Assembly (NCBI RefSeq): GCF_001028665.1
Contig: NZ_CP011503.1
Span: 124,001 to 188,000 of the forward strand
Source of the DNA: Burkholderia pyrrocinia
Lineage (GTDB): Bacteria; Pseudomonadota; Gammaproteobacteria; Burkholderiales; Burkholderiaceae
DNA: 64,000 nt
Direction: 5' to 3'
In this document: positions 27,881-36,780 of the stretch, in pieces
Position numbering within the stretch: the first letter of the stretch is position 1
Layout: each line of letters begins with the position of its first letter
Made by a program: the position numbers and the translations under genes
Notes under the pieces: model-generated
Database searches by the model: none
What the model saw: the letters and a program-made list of their open reading frames with translations, nothing else
What the model was told of the DNA's origin: nothing

Positions 27881-27907
27881 AAAACGTTCAACCGGCCTCG
27901 CCGGTTG
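27881..27907 (-). terminator. Hairpin downstream of hrpA, possible terminator
   Basis: CAACCGG (27889-27895) and CCGGTTG (27901-27907) pair around CCTCG and are followed leftward by AACGTTTT, a short U-rich tract. A second hairpin of 9-bp arms (CGGCCGGCC/GGCCGGCCG, 27978-27997) lies closer to the hrpA stop. The first also overlaps the promoter area of the YVTN gene. Confidence 0.5.
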
Positions 27908-28027
27908 ACGTAAACCGCCGTTGCGCCACTTCGACGCACGCCACGAGGCCGGACAGGCCGGCGCGGCATACGCCGTGCGGCCGGCCGGGGCCGGCCGCCG
28001 GTGCGGGCCCGGAAAACCGATGTTGCG

Positions 28028-31000
28028 CTAGCGCTGCATCGACTCCCAGACCTTGTGCAGGCGCTTGACAGAGACCGGCATCGGCGTACGCAGTTCCTGC
28101 GCGAACAGCGAAATTCGCAGTTCCTCGAGCAGCCAGCGGAATTCCGCGAGCCGCGGGTCGGCGACGCCGCCGCGCTGCGACACCGCGCGCTGGTACTGCT
28201 GGGCGAGCGGCAACAGGTCGGCGGACTGCTTCGCGTCGCGCGCCGGATCGGCCTTCAGCTTGTCGATCCGCAGCGCGATGCCCTTCAGGTAGCGCGGGAA
28301 GTGCGCAAGCTGCACGTAAGGCGTATCGATCACGAAGCGCTTGCCGACCAGCGCGGCGAGCTGCTGCTGCAGATCCGCGTGCGCCTGCGCGAACGGCTTC
28401 GCCTGCGCGAGTTTCTTCACGAGCCCCGCGTATTCGGCGAGGATCTGCCCGACGAGCCGCGCGATTTCCTGCGCGAGCAGGTTCAGGCGGCTGCGGCCCT
28501 CGTCGCGCCGCGCGTGGAAGCTCGCATCGTCGCCGGGCAGCGGATCCTGCAGGCACGCGCGGTCGAGCGCCGTGTCGATCAACTGGTCGCGCAACTCGTC
28601 CTGCGTGCCGAGCGACATGTACTGCATCGCCATCTCGCGCAGGCCCGGCAGGTTCTTCTCGAGGAACTTGATCGGCTCCTTCAGCTGCAGCGCGAACAGC
28701 CGCCGCAAGCCGGCCCGGTGGATGCGCGCGGCCTCCTCCGGCGAATCGAACACCTCGACGTCGCAATGCGTGCCGCGGTCGACGAGCGCCGGGTAGCCGT
28801 ACAGCGTCTGGCCGCGCCGGCGGATCTCCAGCAGCTCGGGGAGCTTGCCGAAATTCCACGTCGTCAGGTTCTCGTACAGCGCCGTCGCGCCGGCTTCCGC
28901 CGGAGCGGCCGTCTGCGGCGCCGCGCCCTTGCCGGGCTTCGCACCACGGACGGCGGCACCGGCCGTGGCGGCAGGCGCCGGCGCCGTGCCGGCTGTCGGC
29001 CCGGCATCGGCCTCGCCGCCGGTCGAGATCGTCGACGCCGCGGCGATCTTCTGGAATTGCTGCTGCGCCTGTGCGCCGAGTTCCTGGCGAAGCTGCGCGA
29101 GATTGCGCCCCATCGCGAGCTGGCGGCCGTGCTCGTCGATCACCTTGAAGTTCATGAACAGGTGCGCGGGCAGCGTCTCGAGCTTGAAGTCGGCCGTCTT
29201 CATCGCGACCTGCGTCTCGCCGCGCACGTCGGCGATCAGCGCCTCGACGAGCCCGCCCGCGCCGAAGCGCTCGCGGCCCATCCGCTCGACGAAACCGGCC
29301 GCGTACTCGGGCAGCGGCACGCAGTGGCGGCGCAGCTTCTGCGGCAGCGACTTCAGCAGCAACTGCACCTTTTCCTTCAGCATCCCCGGCACGAGCCACT
29401 CGCAGCGGCGCGCGTCGACCTGGTTCAGCGCGTACAGCGGCACCGCGAGCGTCACGCCGTCGCGCGGCGTGCCGGGTTCGAAGTGGTACGTGAGCGCCAT
29501 CTCGACGCCGGCCATCGTCGCGCGCTTCGGGAACAGCTCGGTCGTCACGCCAGCCGCCTCGTGGCGCATCAGGTCGTCGCGCGACAGGTACAGCAACCGC
29601 AGCTTGTCCTCGGGCTGGCCGCCCTGCTTCACCGCGTCGCGATACCAGCGCTCGAACGCGACGCCCGTATGGATCCCTTCCGGAATCGCCTGGTCGTAGA
29701 ACGCGTAGATCAGCTCGTCGTCGACCAGCACGTCCTGCCGGCGCGACTTGTGCTCGAGCTGCTCGATGTCGGCGAGCAGCTTGCGGTTGTGCGCGAAGAA
29801 CGCGAGCTTCGTGTCGAACTCGCCTTCGACCAGCGCGCCGCGGATGAACAGCTCGCGCGCGCGGGCCGGATCCTGCTTGCCGAACGCGACGCGCCGGCGG
29901 TGGTAGATCGGCAGCCCGTACAGCGTCGCGCGCTCGTACGCGCTGACCTGCGCCGGGCGCTTTTCCCAGTGCGGCTCCGACAGCGATTTCTTCAGCAGGT
30001 GCGCGCCGACCTTCTCGATCCATTCGGGCTCGATCTTCGCAAGGCAACGCGCGTACAGCCGGCTCGTCTCGACGAGTTCGGCCGCCATCACCCAGCGGCC
30101 GGCCTTCTTCGCGAGCACGGAGCCCGGCCACAGGTAGAACTTGATCCCGCGCGCGCCGAGGTAGTGCGGATCGTCGTCGGCCTTCAGGCCCAGGTTACCG
30201 AGCAGGCCCGTCAACAGGGCCAGATGGACCTGTTCGTAGGTTGCCTCGACTTCGTTGAGCCGCCAGCCGTGCTCGCGCACGACGGTCAGCAACTGCGAAT
30301 GGACGTCGCGCCACTCGCGCAGCCGCAGGTGCGACAGGAAGTTCTGCCGGCACGCGTCTATCAATTGGCGATTCGACTTCTTGTGCGCGACGGCCTCTTC
30401 GAACCACGCCCAGATCTTCAGCCACTGCAGGAATTCGGAACGCTCGTCGGCGAACCGGCGGTGCGCCTGGTCGGCCTGCTCCTGCGCTTCGATCGGCCGA
30501 TCGCGCGGGTCCTGCACGGACAGCGCGCTCGCGATGATCAGCACCTCGCGCAGCGACTGCTGGTCGCGCGCGGCGAGAATCATCCGGCCGACGCGCGGGT
30601 CGAGCGGCAGCCGCGCGAGTTCGCGGCCGAGCGGCGTCAGCGCGTTGTCGTCGTCGACCGCGCCGAGCTCGTTGAGCAACTGGTAGCCGTCCGCGATCGC
30701 GCGGCCGGGCGGCGGCTCGAGGAACGGGAACGATTCGATCGCCGTCAGGTGCAGCGACTTCATCCGCAGGATCACCGACGCGAGCGACGAGCGCAGGATT
30801 TCCGGATCGGTGAAGCGCGCGCGCGCCTGGTAGTCGCTTTCCTCGTACAAACGGATGCAGACGCCGTCGGCCACGCGACCGCAGCGGCCCGCGCGCTGGT
30901 TCGCCGCGGCCTGCGAGATCGACTCGACCTGCAGTTGCTCGACCTTGTTCCGGTACGAATAGCGCTTCACGCGTGCAAGCCCGGTGTCGACGACGTAGCG

Positions 31001-32218
31001 GATGCCCGGCACCGTCAGCGACGTCTCGGCCACGTTGGTCGCGAGCACGATCCGGCGCGCGTTCGACGCCTTGAACACCTTGTCCTGGTCGGCCGCCGAG
31101 AGCCGCGCGAACAGCGGCAGGATCTCGGTGTGCGGCGGATGGTGCTTGCGCAGCGCCTCGGCCGCCTCGCGGATCTCGCGCTCGCCGGGCAGGAACACCA
31201 GCACGTCGCCGGAGCCCTCGCGGCACAGCTCGTCGACCGCGTCGACGATCGCGTCCATCAGATCGCGCTCGGCCTCGCGCGCGGTCTTCACGCGGTCGCG
31301 GCCGGCCGTGCCTTCGGCATGTTTCACGGCCGGACGATCCTCGGCCACCGGGCGGTAGCGCATCTCGACCGGATACAGCCGCCCGCTCACCTCGATCACG
31401 GGCGCCGGGCGCTCGTCGGTGCCGAAATGGCGCGCGAAACGATCGGCGTCGATCGTCGCGGACGTGACGATCAGCTTCAGGTCCGGCCGCCTCGGCAGGA
31501 TTTCCTTCAGGTAGCCGAGCAGGAAGTCGATGTTCAGGCTGCGCTCGTGCGCCTCGTCGATGATCAGCGTGTCGTACGCCTTCAGCAGCGGGTCGGTCTG
31601 CGTCTCGGCGAGCAGGATGCCGTCCGTCATCAGCTTCACGGACGCGCCCGGCGCGAGGTTGTCGGTAAAGCGCACCTTGTAGCCGACCACCTCGCCGAAC
31701 GGCGTGCCGAGCTCTTCGGCGATCCGGCGGCCGGTCGACGACGCGGCGAGGCGGCGCGGCTGCGTATGGCCGATCAGGCCCGTGCCGCCGGCGCCGAGGC
31801 CGCGGCCGAGATCGAGACAGATCTTCGGCAACTGCGTGGTCTTGCCCGAGCCCGTTTCGCCGCAGACGATGACAACCTGGTGACCGGCAATCGCGCGCGC
31901 GATTTCGTCGCGCTTGCCCGATACGGGCAGGCTTTCGGGGTACGTGATCGGCGGAACGGGATTCGGCGCGACGGCAGCGCGCGGCGGACGCTCGCGGCGC
32001 GGGGTGCGTGCATCGGGTGCGGTCGCCGCGGCCGGCTGGCGCGCATCGCCGCGGCGTTCGTCGCCGCGCGGCCCGCGCGGCGGCTGGCCCGCCTGCTTGT
32101 CCTGCTGCTGGCGCGGCGGCTGGCCCTGCTGCGCGCGCGCATCGGCCGCACCATCCGGGTGCCGGGCCGACGGCGCTTTGGCCCGCGTCGGCGCGGGACT
32201 TTTAGGTACATTCGACAT
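28028..32218 (-). CDS. hrpA: ATP-dependent RNA helicase HrpA
   Basis: A 1396-residue DEAH-box helicase. After a low-complexity Ala/Pro/Gln/Arg N-terminus (about 1-95) come motif I GETGSGKTTQLPK, motif II DEAHERSLN, motif III TSATID, motif V TNVAETSLTVPG and motif VI QRAGRCGRV. The HA2, OB-fold and long C-terminal DUF3418 regions follow, as in E. coli HrpA (about 1300). An Ala-rich insertion lies at about 1060-1110. E. coli HrpA acts on stalled ribosomes and mRNA cleavage. The ATG at 32218 has no ribosome-binding site and lies only 23 bp from the argA start, so it is probably read from a leaderless transcript. Confidence 0.95.
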   Translation of the reverse strand: MSNVPKSPAPTRAKAPSARHPDGAADARAQQGQPPRQQQDKQAGQPPRGPRGDERRGDARQPAAATAPDARTPRRERPPRAAVAPNPVPPITYPESLPVSGKRDEIARAIAGHQVVIVCGETGSGKTTQLPKICLDLGRGLGAGGTGLIGHTQPRRLAASSTGRRIAEELGTPFGEVVGYKVRFTDNLAPGASVKLMTDGILLAETQTDPLLKAYDTLIIDEAHERSLNIDFLLGYLKEILPRRPDLKLIVTSATIDADRFARHFGTDERPAPVIEVSGRLYPVEMRYRPVAEDRPAVKHAEGTAGRDRVKTAREAERDLMDAIVDAVDELCREGSGDVLVFLPGEREIREAAEALRKHHPPHTEILPLFARLSAADQDKVFKASNARRIVLATNVAETSLTVPGIRYVVDTGLARVKRYSYRNKVEQLQVESISQAAANQRAGRCGRVADGVCIRLYEESDYQARARFTDPEILRSSLASVILRMKSLHLTAIESFPFLEPPPGRAIADGYQLLNELGAVDDDNALTPLGRELARLPLDPRVGRMILAARDQQSLREVLIIASALSVQDPRDRPIEAQEQADQAHRRFADERSEFLQWLKIWAWFEEAVAHKKSNRQLIDACRQNFLSHLRLREWRDVHSQLLTVVREHGWRLNEVEATYEQVHLALLTGLLGNLGLKADDDPHYLGARGIKFYLWPGSVLAKKAGRWVMAAELVETSRLYARCLAKIEPEWIEKVGAHLLKKSLSEPHWEKRPAQVSAYERATLYGLPIYHRRRVAFGKQDPARARELFIRGALVEGEFDTKLAFFAHNRKLLADIEQLEHKSRRQDVLVDDELIYAFYDQAIPEGIHTGVAFERWYRDAVKQGGQPEDKLRLLYLSRDDLMRHEAAGVTTELFPKRATMAGVEMALTYHFEPGTPRDGVTLAVPLYALNQVDARRCEWLVPGMLKEKVQLLLKSLPQKLRRHCVPLPEYAAGFVERMGRERFGAGGLVEALIADVRGETQVAMKTADFKLETLPAHLFMNFKVIDEHGRQLAMGRNLAQLRQELGAQAQQQFQKIAAASTISTGGEADAGPTAGTAPAPAATAGAAVRGAKPGKGAAPQTAAPAEAGATALYENLTTWNFGKLPELLEIRRRGQTLYGYPALVDRGTHCDVEVFDSPEEAARIHRAGLRRLFALQLKEPIKFLEKNLPGLREMAMQYMSLGTQDELRDQLIDTALDRACLQDPLPGDDASFHARRDEGRSRLNLLAQEIARLVGQILAEYAGLVKKLAQAKPFAQAHADLQQQLAALVGKRFVIDTPYVQLAHFPRYLKGIALRIDKLKADPARDAKQSADLLPLAQQYQRAVSQRGGVADPRLAEFRWLLEELRISLFAQELRTPMPVSVKRLHKVWESMQR

Positions 32219-32226
32219 GGGGGCGC

Positions 32227-32234
32227 ATTATAAT
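32227..32234. promoter_or_regulatory. Symmetric -10 box shared by divergent hrpA and argA
   Basis: ATTATAAT is its own reverse complement and therefore gives a perfect TATAAT on both strands (+: 32229-32234; -: 32232-32227). Each box is 7-8 bp from the start codon of its gene (argA at 32242, hrpA at 32218). Both genes would be transcribed without a leader. The -35 regions are weak and must lie inside the opposite coding sequence. Confidence 0.6.
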
Positions 32235-32241
32235 CCCGCCC

Positions 32242-33621
32242 ATGAATTCCCAAACCGACCTCCCTCCCGCCCAGTCCGGTGCCGCGACGCCGCCGGCCGC
32301 CGACGATTCGGCCGCCAGCCACGCGCAGTTCGTCGACTGGATGCGCTCCGTCGCGCCCTATATCCACAAGTTCCGCAACAGCACGTTCGTCGTGGGGTTC
32401 GGCGGCGAGGTGGTGCAGCAGGGGCTGCTGAACGCGCTCGTGTCCGACATCGCGCTGCTGCAGGCGATGGGCATCCAGATCGTGCTCGTGCACGGCTCGC
32501 GCCCGCAGGTCGAGGAGCAGCTGAGCCTGCATGGTGTCGAATCCGAGTTTTCGCACGGCCTGCGCATCACCGATGCGCGTGCGCTCGAATCCGCGAAGGA
32601 AGCGGCCGGCGAAGTGCGTCTCGACATCGAGGCCGCGATCAGCCAGGGGCTGCCGAACTCGCCGATGGCGCACGCGCACATCAGCGTCGTGTCGGGCAAC
32701 TTCGTGACCGCGCGGCCGGTGGGGATTCTCGACGGGGTCGATTTCGCGCATACGGGCATCGTACGCAAGATCGACGCCGAATCGATCCGCCATTCGCTCG
32801 CGAGCCGCAAGCTCGTGCTGCTGTCGCCGCTCGGTTTCTCGCCGACCGGCGAGGCGTTCAACCTGTCGATGGAAGACGTCGCGTCGGCTGCCGCGATCGC
32901 GCTGCGCGCCGACAAGATCGTGTTCCTGACCGACGGCCCCGGCATCGTCGACGACGAAGGCGAGCTGATCCGCGAAATGTCGCTCGATTCGGCCGCCGAC
33001 CTGCTCGATTCCGGTGACCTGCAAGGCGACGACGCGTTCTTCCTGAAGCACGCGATCCGCGCTTGCCGTGGCGGCGTGACCCGTGCGCACCTGATCCCGC
33101 AATCGCTCGACGGCAGCATGCTGCTGGAACTGTTCCTGCACGACGGCGTCGGCACGATGATCTCGTACGAGAACCTCGAGAGCCTGCGCGAAGCGACGCC
33201 GGACGACGTCGGCGGCATCCTGTCGCTGATCGAGCCGCTCGAGACGGACGGCACGCTGGTGCGGCGCGGCCGCCACCAGATCGAGCGCGACATCGACCAC
33301 TTCTCGGTGATCGAGCACGATGGCGTGCTGTTCGGCTGCGCGGCGCTCTATCCGTATCCGCTGGAGAAGATCGGCGAGATGGCGTGCCTGACGGTCGCGC
33401 CGGAAGCGCAGGGCTCGGGCGACGGCGAACGCCTGCTCAAGCGCATCGAGCAGCGCGCACGCGCGCGCGGCCTCACGCACATCTTCGTGCTCACGACGCG
33501 CACCGAGCACTGGTTCCTCAAGCGCGGCTTCGTCAAGGTCAGCGTCGACGACCTGCCGGAAGATCGCCGCAAACTCTATAACTGGCAGCGCAAGTCGCTC
33601 GTGCTGATGAAGCAGCTCTGA
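32242..33621 (+). CDS. argA: N-acetylglutamate synthase
   Basis: A 459-residue enzyme that acetylates glutamate from acetyl-CoA, the first step of arginine synthesis. The N-terminal amino-acid-kinase-like domain (about 20-290) includes [13 protein letters not shown] and [14 protein letters not shown] and carries the arginine feedback site in this family. The C-terminal GNAT domain (about 310-455) has [17 protein letters not shown]. The length fits E. coli ArgA (443). The start [13 protein letters not shown] is only 7 bp after TATAAT, has no Shine-Dalgarno sequence and shares its promoter region with hrpA. yggX follows 50 bp downstream. Confidence 0.95.
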
Positions 33622-33671
33622 GCGCAGGCACGACTGCCCTCCCCCCAGTCCGATTACAGGAGAAGTACACG

Positions 33672-33947
33672 ATGGCCCGTATGATTCAATGCGCGAAGCT
33701 CGGCAAGGAAGCCGAAGGTCTCGATTTCCCGCCGCTACCGGGCGAACTCGGCAAGCGCATCTATGAAAGCGTCTCGAAGGAAGCATGGCAGGGCTGGCTC
33801 AAGCAGCAGACGATGCTGATCAACGAAAACCGCCTGAACATGGCCGATCCGCGTGCACGCCAGTACCTGATGAAGCAGACCGAGAAGTACTTCTTCGGCG
33901 ACGGCGCGGACCAGGCGTCCGGCTACGTGCCGCCGACGGAAGGCTGA
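33672..33947 (+). CDS. yggX: YggX-family oxidative damage protection protein
   Basis: A 91-residue cytosolic protein of the Fe(II)-trafficking/YggX family, linked in enterobacteria to protecting iron-sulfur clusters from oxidants. Family features are [20 protein letters not shown] with the conserved Cys near the N-terminus, the central [17 protein letters not shown] and [13 protein letters not shown]. The length is standard. The ATG follows ACAGGAGAAG, a strong ribosome-binding site. It lies 50 bp after argA and may be partly co-transcribed with it. A strong bidirectional terminator follows. Confidence 0.95.
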
Positions 33948-33990
33948 TGGCATGATGCGCGGAATCGGCAGCCTGCCGGCCGCGTGATCC

Positions 33991-34034
33991 GAAAAAAGAC
34001 GGCACCGTGTATCGCACGGTGCCGTTTATCTTTT
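33991..34034. terminator. Bidirectional terminator between yggX and the MFS gene
   Basis: ACGGCACCGTG (33999-34009) and CACGGTGCCGT (34015-34025) pair around TATCG. On the + strand TTATCTTTT follows; on the minus strand TCTTTTTTC follows. It can close both convergent units. Confidence 0.88.
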
Positions 34035-34056
34035 GGGGTCGCGCGATCGATGCGAC

Positions 34057-35469
34057 TCAACCCGCCGGTTTCAGCGCGCCGCCGTCGCCCGGCTGCTGCG
34101 GCCCGCCGCTCGCGCTTTCAGCGCTTCCGCCTTCGGTGCCCCATTCCGCGGCATCGCTGCGCTCGGCGCTCGACAGTTCGTCCGCGCGATACCCGGTGCG
34201 GTTCAGCAGCGCCAGCATGCAGACGAGCGACACGAGCGCGTAAAGCCCCGATGCGACCGCGACACCGACGATGCTGCCCGTCGAATTGAGGATCGCCTGC
34301 GCGAGCACGGGCGTGCCGCCGCCGACGACGAGCGCGCTCAGTTGATACGCGAGCGACAGGCCCGTGTAGCGGATGTTGGCCGGAAACACGCGCGCGAGCA
34401 CGCCGCCGACCGCGCCGTAGAACATCGCGGACGGAATCGTCGAGATGCACATGCCCGCGACGGCGACCCAGTACGAGCGCGTCGCGAGCGCATGGAACAT
34501 CACGGGCATCAGCACGATTTCCGGAATCAGGATCCAGCACATCGCGCGACGCATGTCGACCTTCGACACGAACCACGCGCCGACCGGCTGCAGCAGGAAC
34601 TGCACGACGAGCGAAATCGACAGGATGCCGAGGAACGTGCCCTGCGCGTAGCCGAGCTCCTTCGTCGCCCACGACAGCGCGAACGTGCTGCGGAAATACG
34701 TGACGTTGATCACCGGCAGCGTGCCGGCCGCGAGCAGCACGACCACCCAGTGATCGCGCACGACATCGCGCAGCGGCAGCTTCACCGTGCGCTTGCGCGC
34801 GAGCACGCGCTGCATGTCGACCGATTCCTCGAGCTTCAGCCGGATCACCATGCCGATGATCACGAGCACGGCCGACAGCAGGAACGGAATGCGCCAGCCC
34901 CACATCAGGAAGGACGGCGTCGGCAATGCGCTCAGCGCGAAGAACGCGGCCGTCGCGAGCAGGTTGCCGGTGGGCGAGCCCTGCTGCGCGAACGCCGCAT
35001 ACAGGATGCTGCGATGCTTCGGCGCGTTCTCGCTCGCGATCAGCACCGCGCCGCCCCACTCGCCGCCGACCGCGACGCCCTGCAGCACACGCAGCACGAC
35101 GAGGCCGGCCGGCGCCCATACGCCGATCTGCGCATAACCTGGCAGCAGGCCGATACCGGTCGTCGCGAGGCCCATCATCACCAGCGTGATCACGAGGGCC
35201 GTCTTGCGGCCGACGCGATCGCCGAGATGCCCGAACACGATCCCGCCGAGCGGCCGCGCGGCGAAGCCGGCCCAGAACGTGACGAACGCGAGCAGCGTCG
35301 CGACGCCGGGGTCCATCGTGCTCGAAAAGAACACCTTGCCGAACACGAGTGCCGCGGCCGTGCCGTAGATGTAGAAGTCGTACCACTCGATCGTGGTGCC
35401 GACGAACGCCGCGAAGGCGGCGCGGCCTGGCCGCGGGTGCGCGGCGGGCGGGGATTGCGGACGGCTCAT
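34057..35469 (-). CDS. MFS transporter, metabolite:H+ symporter type
   Basis: A 470-residue inner-membrane transporter. The start region AAFVGTTIEWYDFYIYGTAAAL and the loop FGHLGDRVGRKTALV (MFS motif A) mark the MHS subfamily, which carries carboxylic acids, osmolytes or aromatic acids with protons. Twelve hydrophobic segments are apparent. I use the Met at 35469 (MSRPQSPPAAHPR) preceded by GGAGACATCG on the coding strand. It lies downstream of the CoA-transferase and acyl-CoA dehydrogenase genes in the same direction, 102 bp after the former, and may import their substrate. The substrate is unknown. Confidence 0.88.
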   Translation of the reverse strand: MSRPQSPPAAHPRPGRAAFAAFVGTTIEWYDFYIYGTAAALVFGKVFFSSTMDPGVATLLAFVTFWAGFAARPLGGIVFGHLGDRVGRKTALVITLVMMGLATTGIGLLPGYAQIGVWAPAGLVVLRVLQGVAVGGEWGGAVLIASENAPKHRSILYAAFAQQGSPTGNLLATAAFFALSALPTPSFLMWGWRIPFLLSAVLVIIGMVIRLKLEESVDMQRVLARKRTVKLPLRDVVRDHWVVVLLAAGTLPVINVTYFRSTFALSWATKELGYAQGTFLGILSISLVVQFLLQPVGAWFVSKVDMRRAMCWILIPEIVLMPVMFHALATRSYWVAVAGMCISTIPSAMFYGAVGGVLARVFPANIRYTGLSLAYQLSALVVGGGTPVLAQAILNSTGSIVGVAVASGLYALVSLVCMLALLNRTGYRADELSSAERSDAAEWGTEGGSAESASGGPQQPGDGGALKPAG

Positions 35470-35525
35470 CGATGTCTCCAGGTTTGTGTTCGGGGGCGCG
35501 ACTGCCGCGCGCCTTTCCCGGGTGG

Positions 35526-35561
35526 CCGGCATAACGCCGCCGGCCGGCGGCGTTGTGCCGG
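35526..35561. repeat. 36-bp near-perfect palindrome between the CoA transferase and MFS genes
   Basis: The core AACGCCGCCGG/CCGGCGGCGTT (35533-35554) is a perfect 22-bp palindrome without a loop. It extends to 18-bp arms over 35526-35561 with a single T/G mismatch. There is no U-run, so it is not an ordinary terminator. It could weaken expression of the downstream MFS gene or mark a transcript end. Confidence 0.7.
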
Positions 35562-35571
35562 TCGGAGGCGC

Positions 35572-36780
35572 CTAGTCGGGCGCCTGGCCGGGTGCCGTTT
35601 TCAGCACGCCGGCATCGAGCAGTTGCTGCTGAACCGCGCGATCGACGCCGAGCCGATCGAGCACCGCGCGCGTGTCGCGGCCGAGCGCGGGCGGCGGCGT
35701 TCGGTAGGTGGCTGGCGTGCGCGACAGCTTCGCCGGCGACGCGGTGCCGCGATACGCACCGATTTCGACGAACAGGTTCCGGTGCAGCGCATGCGGATCG
35801 TGTGCGACGTCGGCCACCGTTCGCACCGGCCCGCACGGCACGCCGGCCGCCATCAGGTCGCGCGCGAGCGGCTCGCACGCATGCGCGGCGAGCCGCGCCT
35901 CCAGTTCGGCCTTCAGCTCGGACCGGTGCGCGCAGCGGCTGCGGTTGTCGACGAAGCGCGGATCCGCCGCGAGCGCCGGCGCGCCGAGATGCGCGACGAG
36001 CCGCGCGAACTGCCGGTCGTTGCCGACCGCGACGAAGATCGGCACGGTCGCCGTGCGGTAGCTGTCGTACGGCGCGATGTTCGGATGCGCGTTGCCGCTG
36101 CGCGCCGGCACGCGCCCCGAGCCGAAGAAGTTCGGCAGGTGCGGATGCAGCAGCGACACGCCGCAGTCGTACAGCGCGATGTCGATCGACTGCCCGCGCC
36201 CGCTCTTCTCGCGCTCCGCAAGCGCCAGCAGGATGCCCGCGAGCGCGTTGAGCCCCGTGACCATGTCGACGATCGGCAAACCGATGCGCGTTGCGTCGCC
36301 GTCGCGCTCGCCGTTGACGCTCATCAGCCCCGCCATCGCCTGGATCACCGCGTCATAGCCGGGCAGCCCGCCGAGCGGGCCGTCTGTGCCGAAGCCCGTC
36401 ACCGCGCAATGGATCAGGCGCGGGAAGCGCTGCTGCAGGTCGCGCGCATAGTCCATCCCCCAGCGCGCGAGCGTGCCGGGCTTGAAGTTCTCGACGAGCA
36501 CGTCGGCCTCTTCGAGCAGGCGCCACAGGATCGCGCGCCCTTCGTCCCGCGACAGGTCGAGCGCGAGCCCTTCCTTGTTGCGGTTGACGCCCATGAAGTA
36601 CCACGCGGTATCGCCGAGGAACGGCGGCCCCCAGCCGCGCGTTTCGTCGCCGGCCGGCGGCTCGATCTTGACCACCGTCGCGCCGTGGTCGGCGAGCGCC
36701 TGCGTGCAGTACGGGCCGCCGAGCACGCGGCTCAGGTCGACGACCTTCAGGCCGTCCAGTGCGCCTCGCGTCGGATTCAT
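35572..36780 (-). CDS. CaiB/BaiF-type (class III) CoA transferase
   Basis: A 402-residue formyl-CoA-transferase-like enzyme that moves CoA between acids. Family motifs are LKVVDLSRVLGGPYCTQALADHG, VVKIEPPAGDETRGWGPP, VNRNKEGLALDL and VLVENFKPGTLARWGMDY. The candidate catalytic Asp172 lies in IVDMVTGLNAL, where Frc has its aspartyl-CoA residue. The acceptor acid is unknown. Its ATG overlaps the acyl-CoA dehydrogenase stop by 4 bp (36777-36780), so the two are translationally coupled; together they suggest activation and then oxidation of one carboxylic acid. Confidence 0.9.
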   Translation of the reverse strand: MNPTRGALDGLKVVDLSRVLGGPYCTQALADHGATVVKIEPPAGDETRGWGPPFLGDTAWYFMGVNRNKEGLALDLSRDEGRAILWRLLEEADVLVENFKPGTLARWGMDYARDLQQRFPRLIHCAVTGFGTDGPLGGLPGYDAVIQAMAGLMSVNGERDGDATRIGLPIVDMVTGLNALAGILLALAEREKSGRGQSIDIALYDCGVSLLHPHLPNFFGSGRVPARSGNAHPNIAPYDSYRTATVPIFVAVGNDRQFARLVAHLGAPALAADPRFVDNRSRCAHRSELKAELEARLAAHACEPLARDLMAAGVPCGPVRTVADVAHDPHALHRNLFVEIGAYRGTASPAKLSRTPATYRTPPPALGRDTRAVLDRLGVDRAVQQQLLDAGVLKTAPGQAPD

